DNA of 64,000 bases from UBA6115 sp964346355 (lineage in GTDB: Bacteria > Bacillota > Clostridia > Christensenellales > Aristaeellaceae). The stretch is taken from positions 51,086-115,085 of the forward strand of contig CAYFUH010000002.1 of assembly GCA_964346355.1 (NCBI GenBank). Reading direction: 5' to 3'. The first letter of the stretch is position 1. Each line of letters starts with the position of its first letter. The position numbers were made by a program, and so were the translations under genes. Under the pieces are notes generated by a model, which ran no database searches, was not told the DNA's origin, and was given only the letters and a program-made list of their open reading frames with translations. Positions 8,290 to 16,917 of the stretch are shown here, in pieces.

Positions 8290-9630
8290 TTGTCTGAAAC
8301 CAGGTTGTTCGCGCCAAAGGCCATCCGCAGGATGCTCATCCCGCTTGTGTTTGAGCAGCTGATGATTGTGCTGGTTGGGCTGGTGGATACCGCGCTGCTG
8401 TCTGGCGTCAACCAGTCCTCCCTGGCTGCTTTTTCTTTGGTGGACAGCATCAACCAGCTGTTGACACAATTCTTCCTGGCCATTGGCGCAGGCGGCGCCA
8501 TCATCGCAGCGCAGTATTTGGGGCGTGAGGACAGAAAAGGCGCTGAAAACACTGCCAACCAGGCCGCCTTGATGGTGTTTGCGATATCCACCTTGATCGC
8601 GGTGCCGGTTATGCTGCTCAAAAATCCCATTTTGCAATTGTTGTATCCAAAAATCGAGATGGGCATCAGACAACCCGCCCAGCAATACCTGCTGTTGACG
8701 GCCATCTCCTATCCCTTCTTCGCGCTGTACAACAGCGGCACCAGCATGCTGTACGCCCAAGGCTTCAGCAAGCTGTCCATGACGACTTCCATCACCATGA
8801 ACACAGGCAAAATCCTGATGAACTATGTGTTTATCACCATGTGGAAGATGGATATAAAGGGCGCGGGCTTGGCCACCATCCTCTCCCGTATGATTGGCGC
8901 TGTGATGGTAACCTGGTTTTTGATGGATCAGCACGCGCCCATCCATTATACAAGGCCGTTTAAACTCAGTTTCCGCTGGTCTGCCATCAAACGCATCCTG
9001 ACGGTCGCTTTGCCCAGCGGCTTTGAGAACATCATCTTTTTAACCTGCAAGCTCATCATCGGCATCATGATCGCGGGTTATTCCGGCGCGATGATTGCGG
9101 CCAATGCTGCCGCAAACACCATTTCCACCTATATCAGCGTACCTGCCAATGCCATCAACCTGGTCACCATTACCATCATCAGCCAGTGCATTGGCGCCGG
9201 GCGCGGCGCGGAAGCCAAGCGCATCAGCAAAATACTGCAAATTGGCACCATCGCATCCCTGGCTGTAACCAGCGCGCTGGTGGCCACTTTTATCAACCCC
9301 ATCATCAGCATGCTCAAACTAAGCCCGGAAGCCTTTGAGCATACCCGGCAGATTATGCTGGTGTATTGTGTGATGTCCGTCATCATTTGGACGCCGGCCT
9401 TTGGCCTGCCCAACAGCCTGCGCGCGGCAGGAGATAACCGCTACGTAATGTACGCAGCGGTTTTCAGTGTGGTTGTATTCAGGTTGCTTGGCTCATGGGT
9501 GCTGGGCAATCTGTTGGGTCTTCAGGTGCACGGCATCTGGTACGCCATGTACCTGGATTGGGCTGTGCGCTCCGCCTTTTTTATCCACCGTTTTATCAGC
9601 GGCAAGTGGCTGCTGCACCGCCTCGTTTAA
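8290..9630 (+). CDS. MATE family efflux transporter
   Basis: A 446-residue polytopic membrane protein with about twelve hydrophobic segments arranged as two similar halves. MATE hallmarks include LVDTALLSGVNQSSLAAFSLVDSI, IGAGGAIIAAQYLGRED, the half-two repeat AANAAANTIS and CIGAGRGAEAKRISK. Such pumps export cationic drugs or metabolites using Na+ or H+ gradients; the substrate is unknown. The start is a TTG with a loosely spaced GGA upstream. It is the last gene of the DUF4956 run. Its stop codon overlaps that of the convergent methylaspartate operon by 4 bp with no terminator between them. Confidence 0.9.
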   Translation: MSETRLFAPKAIRRMLIPLVFEQLMIVLVGLVDTALLSGVNQSSLAAFSLVDSINQLLTQFFLAIGAGGAIIAAQYLGREDRKGAENTANQAALMVFAISTLIAVPVMLLKNPILQLLYPKIEMGIRQPAQQYLLLTAISYPFFALYNSGTSMLYAQGFSKLSMTTSITMNTGKILMNYVFITMWKMDIKGAGLATILSRMIGAVMVTWFLMDQHAPIHYTRPFKLSFRWSAIKRILTVALPSGFENIIFLTCKLIIGIMIAGYSGAMIAANAAANTISTYISVPANAINLVTITIISQCIGAGRGAEAKRISKILQIGTIASLAVTSALVATFINPIISMLKLSPEAFEHTRQIMLVYCVMSVIIWTPAFGLPNSLRAAGDNRYVMYAAVFSVVVFRLLGSWVLGNLLGLQVHGIWYAMYLDWAVRSAFFIHRFISGKWLLHRLV

Positions 9631-10547
9631 CCGATAATCATCCGGTTGAGTACCCTGTCCAAGGTGTCGTGCGGTTCCCCCACCAGGCCCACCAGCAAAT
9701 AAGTATCGTTTAAAGCGTCATATTTCAAATCGCTTAAAAACCGGAAATTCTCGATCTTGCCGGTGGAGTTGACGTGCATGCGCGGCCCGGTGCAGTGGTG
9801 CAGCATGGTACCAATGTAGATATGCTGCGCATCCTTGTAGGTGATGGGCATGTCCTGCGCGATCAACTCATTGACTTCTGCCTGGATCTCCGGGATGTCG
9901 ATGCTCTCCACACGATCAAAGCGCAGGTAGAACCCGCGCTGCACATCGCCGTGGGTGTATTTGCCCACGTTTCTGCTTAGGAGGGCGTGCTCTGTCAAAT
10001 CCTCCGCCGTATGCGCCATGCGCCGGTATTTGATGGAGGAGAAGACGGTTTTTGCGATATCAGCCGGCTCCGGCCCAAAGACAGTGGGCCGGGTGACGAT
10101 GATCTCGTCCCCGATGCCAATGAGCAGAGCGGCGTTGAAGTTGATCAAGGGATAGATCAATTCGAAATGCTCAATCACCACGCGCTTGCCCTTTTCCAGG
10201 GCAAACAGCACCGCTTCGGCCAGTTGAGGCAGGGAGGTGAAGGCGGATTCAAAGCGCACATCCATGTGGTAGGTATGCGCCTGGTAAAACCCGGTTGTGT
10301 CAATATCCAGCAGCGGCAGGGGGCGCACGTTGACGCCGTTGTCGTCGTTGGTCAACTCCAAGCCCGGGAACATGCCCTTGATCAGCAGGCTTTTCCCGCT
10401 GCCCGCGTCGCCAATGATGCCGATTAAGCGGTCAAAGGCGCTCAGGTGGCGCTGGGCGATATCCCGGCCAATTTGCACCATGCGGCTATAACCGCGCGGC
10501 GCGAAATAGACGCTGTACAAAGGCTCCTGGCTGATCAGCTGGCTCAT
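9627..10547 (-). CDS. P-loop protein with AlaRS second-additional-domain-like signature
   Basis: A 306-residue protein of unknown function. It has a clear Walker A loop IIGDAGSGKS (residues 46-53 for GDAGSGKS), with a hydrophobic strand VVIEHFELIYP (123-133) as a possible Walker B. The second half contains MAHTAEDLTEH (His179, His187) and HHCTGPRMHVNSTGKIENF (Cys252, His258), which recall the zinc-binding HTxxHL and CGGTHVxxTGEIG motifs of the alanyl-tRNA synthetase additional domain. I believe a family of this kind is annotated as alanine-tRNA synthetase second additional domain protein. It is the last gene of the methylaspartate operon, 12 bp after the DUF4387 gene, which suggests an energy-dependent or assembly role in that pathway. 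This is inference. Confidence 0.65.
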   Translation of the reverse strand: MSQLISQEPLYSVYFAPRGYSRMVQIGRDIAQRHLSAFDRLIGIIGDAGSGKSLLIKGMFPGLELTNDDNGVNVRPLPLLDIDTTGFYQAHTYHMDVRFESAFTSLPQLAEAVLFALEKGKRVVIEHFELIYPLINFNAALLIGIGDEIIVTRPTVFGPEPADIAKTVFSSIKYRRMAHTAEDLTEHALLSRNVGKYTHGDVQRGFYLRFDRVESIDIPEIQAEVNELIAQDMPITYKDAQHIYIGTMLHHCTGPRMHVNSTGKIENFRFLSDLKYDALNDTYLLVGLVGEPHDTLDRVLNRMIIG

Positions 10548-10559
10548 GAAATCCCTTTC

Positions 10560-10883
10560 TTAATCCGGCATCTCAACCTGGATGGAAAGCAGGGGCGCAT
10601 GTTGCTGCGCGCCGTATACATCCGTCTCCCCCAGGTCGCCTGAGCACATCGGGCGGACAATGGTCACTTTGATCGCGTGCGCCGGCTCAAAGTGAACAAT
10701 TCCGATGACCTTATCGGGCGTGATCTGGTAGAGCCTGCAGATCAAATCTTCATTGATGATGTTGTTTTGGCTGACGTAGTGGTAATTCTCGGCAGAATTG
10801 AACATCAAGTCCATAGTCAGTTCATATGGCCCGCTGTTTTTGCTGCGGATGATGTTCGTCAGCTCTGTAATGTTTTTTGTCAT
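10560..10883 (-). CDS. DUF4387 family protein
   Basis: A small soluble protein of 107 residues. Recognisable features are ITELTNIIRSKNSGPYELTMDLMF near the start, IINEDLICRLYQITPDKV in the middle and the conserved end HFEPAHAIKVTIVRPMCSGDLGETDVYGAQQHAPL. The family is known chiefly by its linkage to AtuA-like (DUF1446) genes, seen here 1 bp upstream, so the two probably form one enzyme or complex. The start at 10883 has GGAGGTCTAAG upstream; the longer reading frame to 10934 runs back into the preceding gene and was rejected. No catalytic residue can be assigned from sequence. Confidence 0.8.
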   Translation of the reverse strand: MTKNITELTNIIRSKNSGPYELTMDLMFNSAENYHYVSQNNIINEDLICRLYQITPDKVIGIVHFEPAHAIKVTIVRPMCSGDLGETDVYGAQQHAPLLSIQVEMPD

Positions 10884-10884
10884 C

Positions 10885-12240
10885 TTAGACCTCCACCATC
10901 TCCATCGGGAACCACTCACTTGGATCTTCAACATCCATCAAGTGATACACGCTGAACACAAAGACCTCGCCAGCGTGAAAGTCACTGGGTGAGTAGGGAA
11001 AGGCCAGGTTGCCCGCCGTGGCGCGGCGGCCGGTATAGCCGTAGTGCAGCATGGTGGAACGGGCCGCGGCGCAAATCGTATCCGCATGCGCCTGGGTATC
11101 GGACACCGCTTCAATCACGATGCCAATCTCATGCCCTTGGGCGACCCGGTTTGGCTCCAGCACGCCCATGACGCCGTCACGGCCGTAGATGGTAAACAGG
11201 AGCTTGTATAAAAAGCCGCGGTCCTTGAAGTTGTCCTTCACGCGCTCGGTGACGCCCTCAATGATCTCATCAATCTGCGCAATCAGGATCGGGTCACGCG
11301 CACCGGCGATGGATACGGTACGGTACCCAATGCGCTTGGCGCCTTCCAGCTTGATGGTGTATTTGTCCGTGTTGACATATTTGCTGCCGGAAACACGGGT
11401 GATGCTGTCTGTCACTTGCGTAAAGCTGCAGGCATTCAGGTCCAGATGCCCGCCGGGGCCTGGCAGGATGTAGGGATCGGTCTTCTCATACAGGGTGTGC
11501 GCGGCGACAGACACCGGGGTACACTGGCGGATGGGGTTGAGCGGCTCCACATCAAAATGGTCATGCCGCAGGTAGCCAAACATGCAGTCCGAGCCAGAGC
11601 CGGGCGTCGCCGCGATGGAGGCGCACTCAAGAATCTTGCCCAAGTGAATGGCCAGGCCCTTGTCAAAGCCAGCACGCAGGGCAGGCGCCGCAAAGACAGC
11701 CGGGTCATAGCACCGGCCTGCCAACACAACCTGCGCGCCTGCATCCAGTGCCTTGATGATGGGCTCAACGCCCATCTGCGCCACGACGCGCTCTGTTTGC
11801 ATCAGGTTTTCTTCTTCAAGCTGTCCAGCTGGCGGCAGAGGATGAATCTGGCCAGCCTTTAGTTTTTTGAGCACTACATCCTTAGGGATCTCTGCGTGGA
11901 TGACCGCCATCTTAAAGTGCAGGCCCTGTTCCTTCGCGATTTCCTCAATGATCTTGCGGTTCCACTCTAAGTGGGCGTCTGCGCCGCTGCCACCGGCTGT
12001 ACCGATGACAATGGGGATGCCGGCGGGAATCCCCGCCTTGAGCATCAATTCCAAATCCCGTTTGACCGCGTCCCGATCCGTGAAGGAGACACCAGCCCCC
12101 AGGTAATAAGGGCCTGGATCGGTGGACCCGGCGTCCACCGCGATCAGATGCGGCTTGCGCTTTAGGCCCGCCTCAAACGAGCTGATGGGAAAACCATAGC
12201 CCAGGATGGCCGTGGTTGAAAGAATCCGAAACTCATCCAT
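10885..12240 (-). CDS. AtuA-like (DUF1446) protein of the methylaspartate operon
   Basis: A 451-residue soluble protein of the acyclic terpene utilisation AtuA/DUF1446 family. Diagnostic stretches are ILGYGFPISSFEAGL, LIAVDAGSTDPGPYYLGAG, PIVIGTAGGSGADAHLEW, VVLAGRCYDPAVFAAPALRAGFD and a C-terminal part with ITRVSGSKYVNTDKYTIKLEGA and VSIAGARDPILIAQID. The chemistry of the family is not established. Here it lies 12 bp after methylaspartate ammonia-lyase and 1 bp before DUF4387, which fits a step acting on mesaconate or a related C5 acid. TAAGGAGGCATCCTG precedes the ATG. Confidence 0.85.
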   Translation of the reverse strand: MDEFRILSTTAILGYGFPISSFEAGLKRKPHLIAVDAGSTDPGPYYLGAGVSFTDRDAVKRDLELMLKAGIPAGIPIVIGTAGGSGADAHLEWNRKIIEEIAKEQGLHFKMAVIHAEIPKDVVLKKLKAGQIHPLPPAGQLEEENLMQTERVVAQMGVEPIIKALDAGAQVVLAGRCYDPAVFAAPALRAGFDKGLAIHLGKILECASIAATPGSGSDCMFGYLRHDHFDVEPLNPIRQCTPVSVAAHTLYEKTDPYILPGPGGHLDLNACSFTQVTDSITRVSGSKYVNTDKYTIKLEGAKRIGYRTVSIAGARDPILIAQIDEIIEGVTERVKDNFKDRGFLYKLLFTIYGRDGVMGVLEPNRVAQGHEIGIVIEAVSDTQAHADTICAAARSTMLHYGYTGRRATAGNLAFPYSPSDFHAGEVFVFSVYHLMDVEDPSEWFPMEMVEV

Positions 12241-12252
12241 CAGGATGCCTCC

Positions 12253-13515
12253 TTAGTCCTTGTTATACACGCCGATGCCCGCCTTGCGCACCGCTAAAAT
12301 CCGCTGCATTTCGTTGTTGCAGATCATATAGGCTTCATCAACGCCCATGCCCGGCTTGGCCAGGATTTGCTCGGCATTGGTGGCCATGGCGCAATGGATG
12401 CACACCTGGGTGGAGCGGTCCGTCTCGTTGCAGGTGCCGCCCTGATACGCGCCAATGCCCACTTTTTCGCAGTACAGCACTGCTTCGCAGGTATTGTGGA
12501 TGGAGCCCAGGTCCGGCGTTTTAACCTGGATCATGTGGCCCGCCTTGTTGTCGGCGAAATAGATGATGTCCTCCAGCGTGTTGCACCATTCATCCGCGAC
12601 CAGCTCCACGTTGATGCCCCGCTTGTCGATCTCCTCGCGCAGGCCGCGCATGTCCTTCATTTGAGCTTCACGGTTGTCAGAATCCATGGGGCCTTCAATG
12701 CGCACATGGAAGGGTGATGCTACCTTTTCCAGTTCCTCCAGGTAATCGGCCATCGCGACATAATTAGACGCGCCAAACACCTGGCCGATGGTGCCGTAGC
12801 AGTCAAAGTGGAAGACGGGGTGATAGCCTTCATAAGGCGCGAACTCTTTCACGCGCTGCTTGAGCCACTTGGCGTATTCCATCAGGTGCTCGCCCTTCTC
12901 GCCCAATTTTTCCACGCTGTTATACAGCCCGTGCGGCAGGACGGGGGCGGCCTTCATAATCATTTTGTCCGCGTTGTTGTAACGGTCATCACCAGACTGG
13001 GTGAAGATGGGCAGCTTCTTCTCGGACACCTTGGTACCGTATTCCTTGGCGATTACGTCACACATGTTCAGCCCCTGGGCTTTGGCGACGGCATCCAGAA
13101 TGGCCTGGGACACGCCATAACGAATGGCGGTGTGCAGCTTTTTGCCGCTTTCGTCGGTCAACTCATCAATTTCTTTGGCTAAGCGCTTGAAACTGTCCGC
13201 CTGCTGGCCAATTAAGTGGGCGGCTACTTCGTTTTCAATCAACGGGATAAAATTGTCCGCCAAAAAGAGCGGGTCGCGCCCGCCGGCGCCAGAGTATTGC
13301 ACCGCTGCGCAGTCGCCCCACCCGTACTGGCCGTTCTCGAGGAATATCATCACGGAGATGGACTCACCCGCCTGCCGAATCCGGCTGAACCCGGGCGTAG
13401 CCGTCTCCCCAATATACATTGCGCCATCGGATTTCGCCCCTTGTCTGATGGCCTTCTGGTCATCAAAGTAGAACCCTGTGAGTCCTTTGGAGCATACGAT
13501 TTTGGTGATTTTCAT
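12253..13515 (-). CDS. mal: Methylaspartate ammonia-lyase
   Basis: Deaminates (2S,3S)-3-methylaspartate to mesaconate, the second step of glutamate fermentation through methylaspartate. The 420-residue enolase-superfamily protein keeps the active-site set of the Clostridium tetanomorphum enzyme, offset by about one residue: FTQSGDD (Gln173), PHGLYN (His195), HFDCYGTIGQ (Asp238), IEGPMD (Glu274), VADEWCN (Asp308) and MIQVKTPDLG (Gln330, base Lys332). Mg2+ is held by the Asp/Glu/Asp triad. Its place between glmE and the AtuA-like gene confirms the pathway. AGGAGGAGGAAGACATC precedes the ATG. Confidence 0.97.
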   Translation of the reverse strand: MKITKIVCSKGLTGFYFDDQKAIRQGAKSDGAMYIGETATPGFSRIRQAGESISVMIFLENGQYGWGDCAAVQYSGAGGRDPLFLADNFIPLIENEVAAHLIGQQADSFKRLAKEIDELTDESGKKLHTAIRYGVSQAILDAVAKAQGLNMCDVIAKEYGTKVSEKKLPIFTQSGDDRYNNADKMIMKAAPVLPHGLYNSVEKLGEKGEHLMEYAKWLKQRVKEFAPYEGYHPVFHFDCYGTIGQVFGASNYVAMADYLEELEKVASPFHVRIEGPMDSDNREAQMKDMRGLREEIDKRGINVELVADEWCNTLEDIIYFADNKAGHMIQVKTPDLGSIHNTCEAVLYCEKVGIGAYQGGTCNETDRSTQVCIHCAMATNAEQILAKPGMGVDEAYMICNNEMQRILAVRKAGIGVYNKD

Positions 13516-13533
13516 GATGTCTTCCTCCTCCTA

Positions 13534-14985
13534 TTATTGAGGTCTGCCAACCAGGCGACCTTTTGAAATCGCGTAGATGTCATCAATGACCATCTGGAAT
13601 GATACGCCGCGATGCTCGGCGTCCGCGCGCTGTTTGATCATGTCCTTGTGGTAGGCTACCAATTTGTCATTCAGCGGCAGGCGGCCCACATCCAGCAGGC
13701 GGATGGCGCCATTGTTGTCGCGGGCGGGCATGATTTTTCCAGCGTTGAAGCGGCTGGGCGCAAAAGGCACGTCAATCACACCGGCTTCAAAGGCGCGGAT
13801 GGTCCCCTGCACCGCATCACCCTCGCCCAATTCAAGGGTACGGCTTAGGATGCAGTCGGTTTCCTCATGGATGATGGCCATTTCCTTCTCCAGCCGTTCG
13901 CCATCGGCGATGGCCTGGTCGGCCAGCATCATGATGACCTGCTTGGTGGCGCGCAGGCCGGCAGCATTGGCTTCCTTGGTGGGCACGCCCATGGCTTCAT
14001 GCGGCGTTTTGACAATCACCTTGGTTACGTTGGCCAGGGCTGCGACCGCGCTGCCCCAGCAGATGACCGCAAATGCCTTGGCTTCATCCGCCGGGAAGCC
14101 GCCCATCCATTGGTGCAAGACGGTGCTGACCGTGACATCCTTATAGCCAAAGCGATGCAGGTATTCCTCTGTCTGCTGCTTCAGGGTGCGGATCGCTGCG
14201 ACGTCTTGGATCAGGTTGCCGCACTGGCCGTAGCCTACCGTAATGTTTTTGACACCCTGTTCCGCTGCCAGCAATGCTTCCAGAATGGCGACGGCGTTGG
14301 ATACGCAGGGCGGAACCAGGGTACCCGTCAAAGGGCCAAATGGCTCGCGGTTGATGCTGATGCCCGCGTCCTCATACAGGCCAATCAACCTGTCGGTATA
14401 CTGCCAGAAGAAGAGGGTGTCCTGCAGCGTCGCGTTTTTGGCATAGGGAATATTATAGGAAATGCCGCCGCCCTCATAGCTGGTGAAACCGCCGGCGATG
14501 GTGATCTCCGTGAGCAAGCGGGCATCCGGCGTGCCGTGGCGTACCTGCACAGGCGCTTTGAGCGCGCTGGTGACCATCCTGCAACCAGAGACGCCATGGT
14601 TCACAGCAGGGAAACCGTTGAGCATGGCTTTTCCGGACGTCTTGGATTCCTCAATGCCGCGCTGTGCGTCCTCATAGCGGTTTAAGCGCGTGTAGCTGTC
14701 AATGGTGGTGGGCAGCAAATCCGCCTCGCCTTCCTGCTCCAGGTGATTGAGCAGGACGATGTGTTCGTTAATCAGCGGCACACCCGCGCGCGGCTGAATC
14801 AGCGTCTTGCCTGCCTTGATGGCTTCATTGAGCTTGGTGACGAAGCGCTTTTCCTTGGGGATTTGCGCTTGGTAAGCGATCGCTTCATCCAGGTCCACCT
14901 CGCTCCCCGTAGGCCAGGCCTTTAAGACTTCCTCGCGCTGAGACATGAAGTAATCCAGATCCCATTTTTTGTTAGACAACTGCAT
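13534..14985 (-). CDS. glmE: Glutamate mutase (methylaspartate mutase) subunit E
   Basis: The catalytic TIM-barrel subunit of the adenosylcobalamin-dependent mutase that rearranges L-glutamate to 3-methylaspartate. At 483 residues it equals the length of the known clostridial subunit. Family stretches include [49 protein letters not shown] with the glutamate-binding arginine region, [16 protein letters not shown] (carboxylate-binding region) and [18 protein letters not shown]. The start at 14985 is preceded by a purine-rich AAGGGAAG; the upstream TTG was rejected. It overlaps the end of glmL by 14 bp, so translation is probably coupled. It works as an E2S2 complex with GlmS. Confidence 0.97.
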   Translation of the reverse strand: MQLSNKKWDLDYFMSQREEVLKAWPTGSEVDLDEAIAYQAQIPKEKRFVTKLNEAIKAGKTLIQPRAGVPLINEHIVLLNHLEQEGEADLLPTTIDSYTRLNRYEDAQRGIEESKTSGKAMLNGFPAVNHGVSGCRMVTSALKAPVQVRHGTPDARLLTEITIAGGFTSYEGGGISYNIPYAKNATLQDTLFFWQYTDRLIGLYEDAGISINREPFGPLTGTLVPPCVSNAVAILEALLAAEQGVKNITVGYGQCGNLIQDVAAIRTLKQQTEEYLHRFGYKDVTVSTVLHQWMGGFPADEAKAFAVICWGSAVAALANVTKVIVKTPHEAMGVPTKEANAAGLRATKQVIMMLADQAIADGERLEKEMAIIHEETDCILSRTLELGEGDAVQGTIRAFEAGVIDVPFAPSRFNAGKIMPARDNNGAIRLLDVGRLPLNDKLVAYHKDMIKQRADAEHRGVSFQMVIDDIYAISKGRLVGRPQ

Positions 14986-16369
14986 TTGCTTCTTCCCTTC
15001 CAAAAAATTCTAAGAGGAGGTTCAGCGCGGTAGATTGCTCATACCCCGCCAATAAACCCAAAGCGGATAACACATAATTCTTATCCGCCGATACATGAAG
15101 TTGTTTGGGCGTCAGCGCGAAAGGCTCCTGCAAGCCCAGCGCGTCAGCGATAATCTGGTCGATGTTCTTTGAATAGATTAAGGCGCCGCCGGTTACGACC
15201 AGGCGCTCAACCTGTGTTAAATCCTTGCCGGTTTGCTGATACATCGGGCCAACAGGGGTATAGACCTGCTCAAGAATACCGGCGTGGCGCGCAAGCGCGG
15301 TAGCAATCGCAGCAGAAGCCAGTGCCCTGTCTATGTTCACTTCCTGGTCATCCGCCGGCAACTTGGATGGGTTTTGATGATAAGCTTGTACCGCAGCAAT
15401 GATGACCTCTTCGGGCAGAGCACTCAGTTGGGACAGCACCTCATCCCCGACCGCTTCCTTTATGCCAATGGCATTGTAGCGCATGCCCAAATCCCCCTCT
15501 ACTGTGCGCTTGACAAAGGGTTCGGGCAACCCGCGCAGGACGGTGGTTGGGTTGGTGGGGTGCCCTTTTGCGATGGAATAGACATCCGTTGTAGCACCGC
15601 CCAAATCAACAGCGACCAATTCCCCCACACCCGGCGTTTTTTTGTCGCCTTTTGAAAGCAGTGTCAGCGCGTCCAGCACGGCTGACGGCGTGGGCATCAA
15701 GATGCCGTCCACCATGGAGGTCGCCTTGTTTAAGCCCTTGGCCAGAATGATGCGCTTGAGAAAGATTTCCCGAATCACCTTGGCGACGGGCTCGATATTC
15801 AGCTTGTTCATCTCCGGCATCACGTTATCAGCAAGATAGACCGGGTGCGAACTGCCCTTCAGCAGGCTTGCGCACTCATCCTGCGCGCTGCGGTTGCCGG
15901 CCAGTACGATGGGAAAATCGCCCTTGGCCTGCCTGAGCATGCCTGCGTTGTGAATGATGACCTCGCTGTTGCCGCCATCGATGCCGCCAGACAGCAACAG
16001 GATATCCGGCTTGACCTTGTTGATGTCCTCAATATCACCAAGCGTTAATTGGTAGGCAAAGGTTTTGATGACCTTGGCGCCTGCGCCAAAGGCAGCCAGT
16101 TTGGCCGCTTTGCTGGTGAGGGTGGGCACCAGGCCGCAGGCAACCATGTTCAGCCCGCCGGCCGCGCTGGAACAGGCCAGCCTTGCCTCATACTCAAGAA
16201 CACCACAGGCAGATTCAAGCGCTGCCATGGCGTTTTGTAAACCGACGGATATATCTGTTGACGCGGTGGTGAAAGCCTGCGCGTGCCCCAGCACACGCGG
16301 CGCGTCAAGATCAACCGCTGTCAACTTGGTATAGGTTGACCCAAAATCGATCAGGAGAACTGCGCGCAT
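14972..16369 (-). CDS. glmL: Glutamate mutase reactivation protein GlmL (MutL family)
   Basis: A 465-residue ASKHA-fold ATPase of the MutL/GlmL family, thought to act as a reactivating chaperone that exchanges damaged cobalamin in glutamate mutase. The phosphate-binding starts are visible: [17 protein letters not shown] at residues 4-20, [14 protein letters not shown] in the middle, [20 protein letters not shown] and [10 protein letters not shown] near the end. It lies 2 bp after glmS and overlaps glmE by 14 bp, the usual glmS-glmL-glmE order. No strong ribosome site is visible at its start, so it is likely coupled to glmS translation. Confidence 0.95.
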   Translation of the reverse strand: MRAVLLIDFGSTYTKLTAVDLDAPRVLGHAQAFTTASTDISVGLQNAMAALESACGVLEYEARLACSSAAGGLNMVACGLVPTLTSKAAKLAAFGAGAKVIKTFAYQLTLGDIEDINKVKPDILLLSGGIDGGNSEVIIHNAGMLRQAKGDFPIVLAGNRSAQDECASLLKGSSHPVYLADNVMPEMNKLNIEPVAKVIREIFLKRIILAKGLNKATSMVDGILMPTPSAVLDALTLLSKGDKKTPGVGELVAVDLGGATTDVYSIAKGHPTNPTTVLRGLPEPFVKRTVEGDLGMRYNAIGIKEAVGDEVLSQLSALPEEVIIAAVQAYHQNPSKLPADDQEVNIDRALASAAIATALARHAGILEQVYTPVGPMYQQTGKDLTQVERLVVTGGALIYSKNIDQIIADALGLQEPFALTPKQLHVSADKNYVLSALGLLAGYEQSTALNLLLEFFGREEANAVV

Positions 16370-16371
16370 GC

Positions 16372-16782
16372 TTATTTATCTGCCAGGTCTTCATGAAGGC
16401 AGGCGATGTCTACCTCCGGTGGGGTTCCCGGGCCAAAGACCCTGTCAAAGCCCATGGCCTTGAAGCGCTTTTCGACCTCTTCAAAGGGTTGCTTGCCAAC
16501 AACGATATTGCCGCCGACATACAGTAGGATGCCTTTTAGGCCCGCTTCGTCACATTTCTCGCGAAAGCCCTGGCAATCCAATTCGCCATGGCCGTAGAGG
16601 GACGACACGATGATGGCATCGGCGGCGGATTCGATAGCCGCTTCGATGAATTCCTCCTGGGAGACCATGACACCCAGGTTGACTACGTAAAATCCAGCCT
16701 CTGTGAACGCATAGTTGAGAATTTGATTTCCAACGGCATGCACATCCGCTCCGATGACCCCAAGGACCAGCGTTTTTCGCAT
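16372..16782 (-). CDS. glmS: Glutamate mutase sigma subunit (cobalamin binding)
   Basis: The 136-residue B12-binding Rossmann subunit of glutamate mutase. [13 protein letters not shown] carries the DxHxxG motif whose histidine (His15) replaces dimethylbenzimidazole as lower axial cobalt ligand. [10 protein letters not shown] and [10 protein letters not shown] are the other two conserved cobalamin-site elements (SxL and GG). The ATG at 16782 follows CGGAGGAGAAAT; a longer frame reaching 16890 has no ribosome site and crosses the promoter, so it was rejected. First gene of the operon, with a strong promoter at 16810-16838. Confidence 0.97.
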   Translation of the reverse strand: MRKTLVLGVIGADVHAVGNQILNYAFTEAGFYVVNLGVMVSQEEFIEAAIESAADAIIVSSLYGHGELDCQGFREKCDEAGLKGILLYVGGNIVVGKQPFEEVEKRFKAMGFDRVFGPGTPPEVDIACLHEDLADK

Positions 16783-16809
16783 ATTTCTCCTCCGAAACCT
16801 GATAATATG

Positions 16810-16838
16810 AAGATAGTCCTTCAACCCCTTCTTGTCAA
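16810..16838 (-). promoter_or_regulatory. Promoter of the methylaspartate operon
   Basis: A perfect TTGACA -35 (16838-16833), a 17-bp spacer and TATCTT (16815-16810) lie 27 bp before the glmS start, giving a leader of only about 20 nt. There is no room for a cobalamin riboswitch downstream of this start. Confidence 0.85.
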
Positions 16839-16846
16839 TCAAAAGA

Positions 16847-16875
16847 TTGTACTTTTTATTCAATATGCATATAAT
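16847..16875 (+). promoter_or_regulatory. Promoter of the glycosyltransferase-mnmG operon
   Basis: TTGTAC (16847-16852), a 17-bp spacer and TATAAT (16870-16875), 42 bp before the ATG at 16918. It is divergent from the glmS promoter; the two -35 boxes are only 8 bp apart, so one regulator could affect both. Confidence 0.85.
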
Positions 16876-16917
16876 GAAGCATCCGTTCAAAGACGAGACG
16901 GCTGAAAGGACATGTGC

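Noticed and set aside
16783..16917. Cobalamin riboswitch before glmS
   Set aside because: No B12-box sequence and too little space between promoter and gene.
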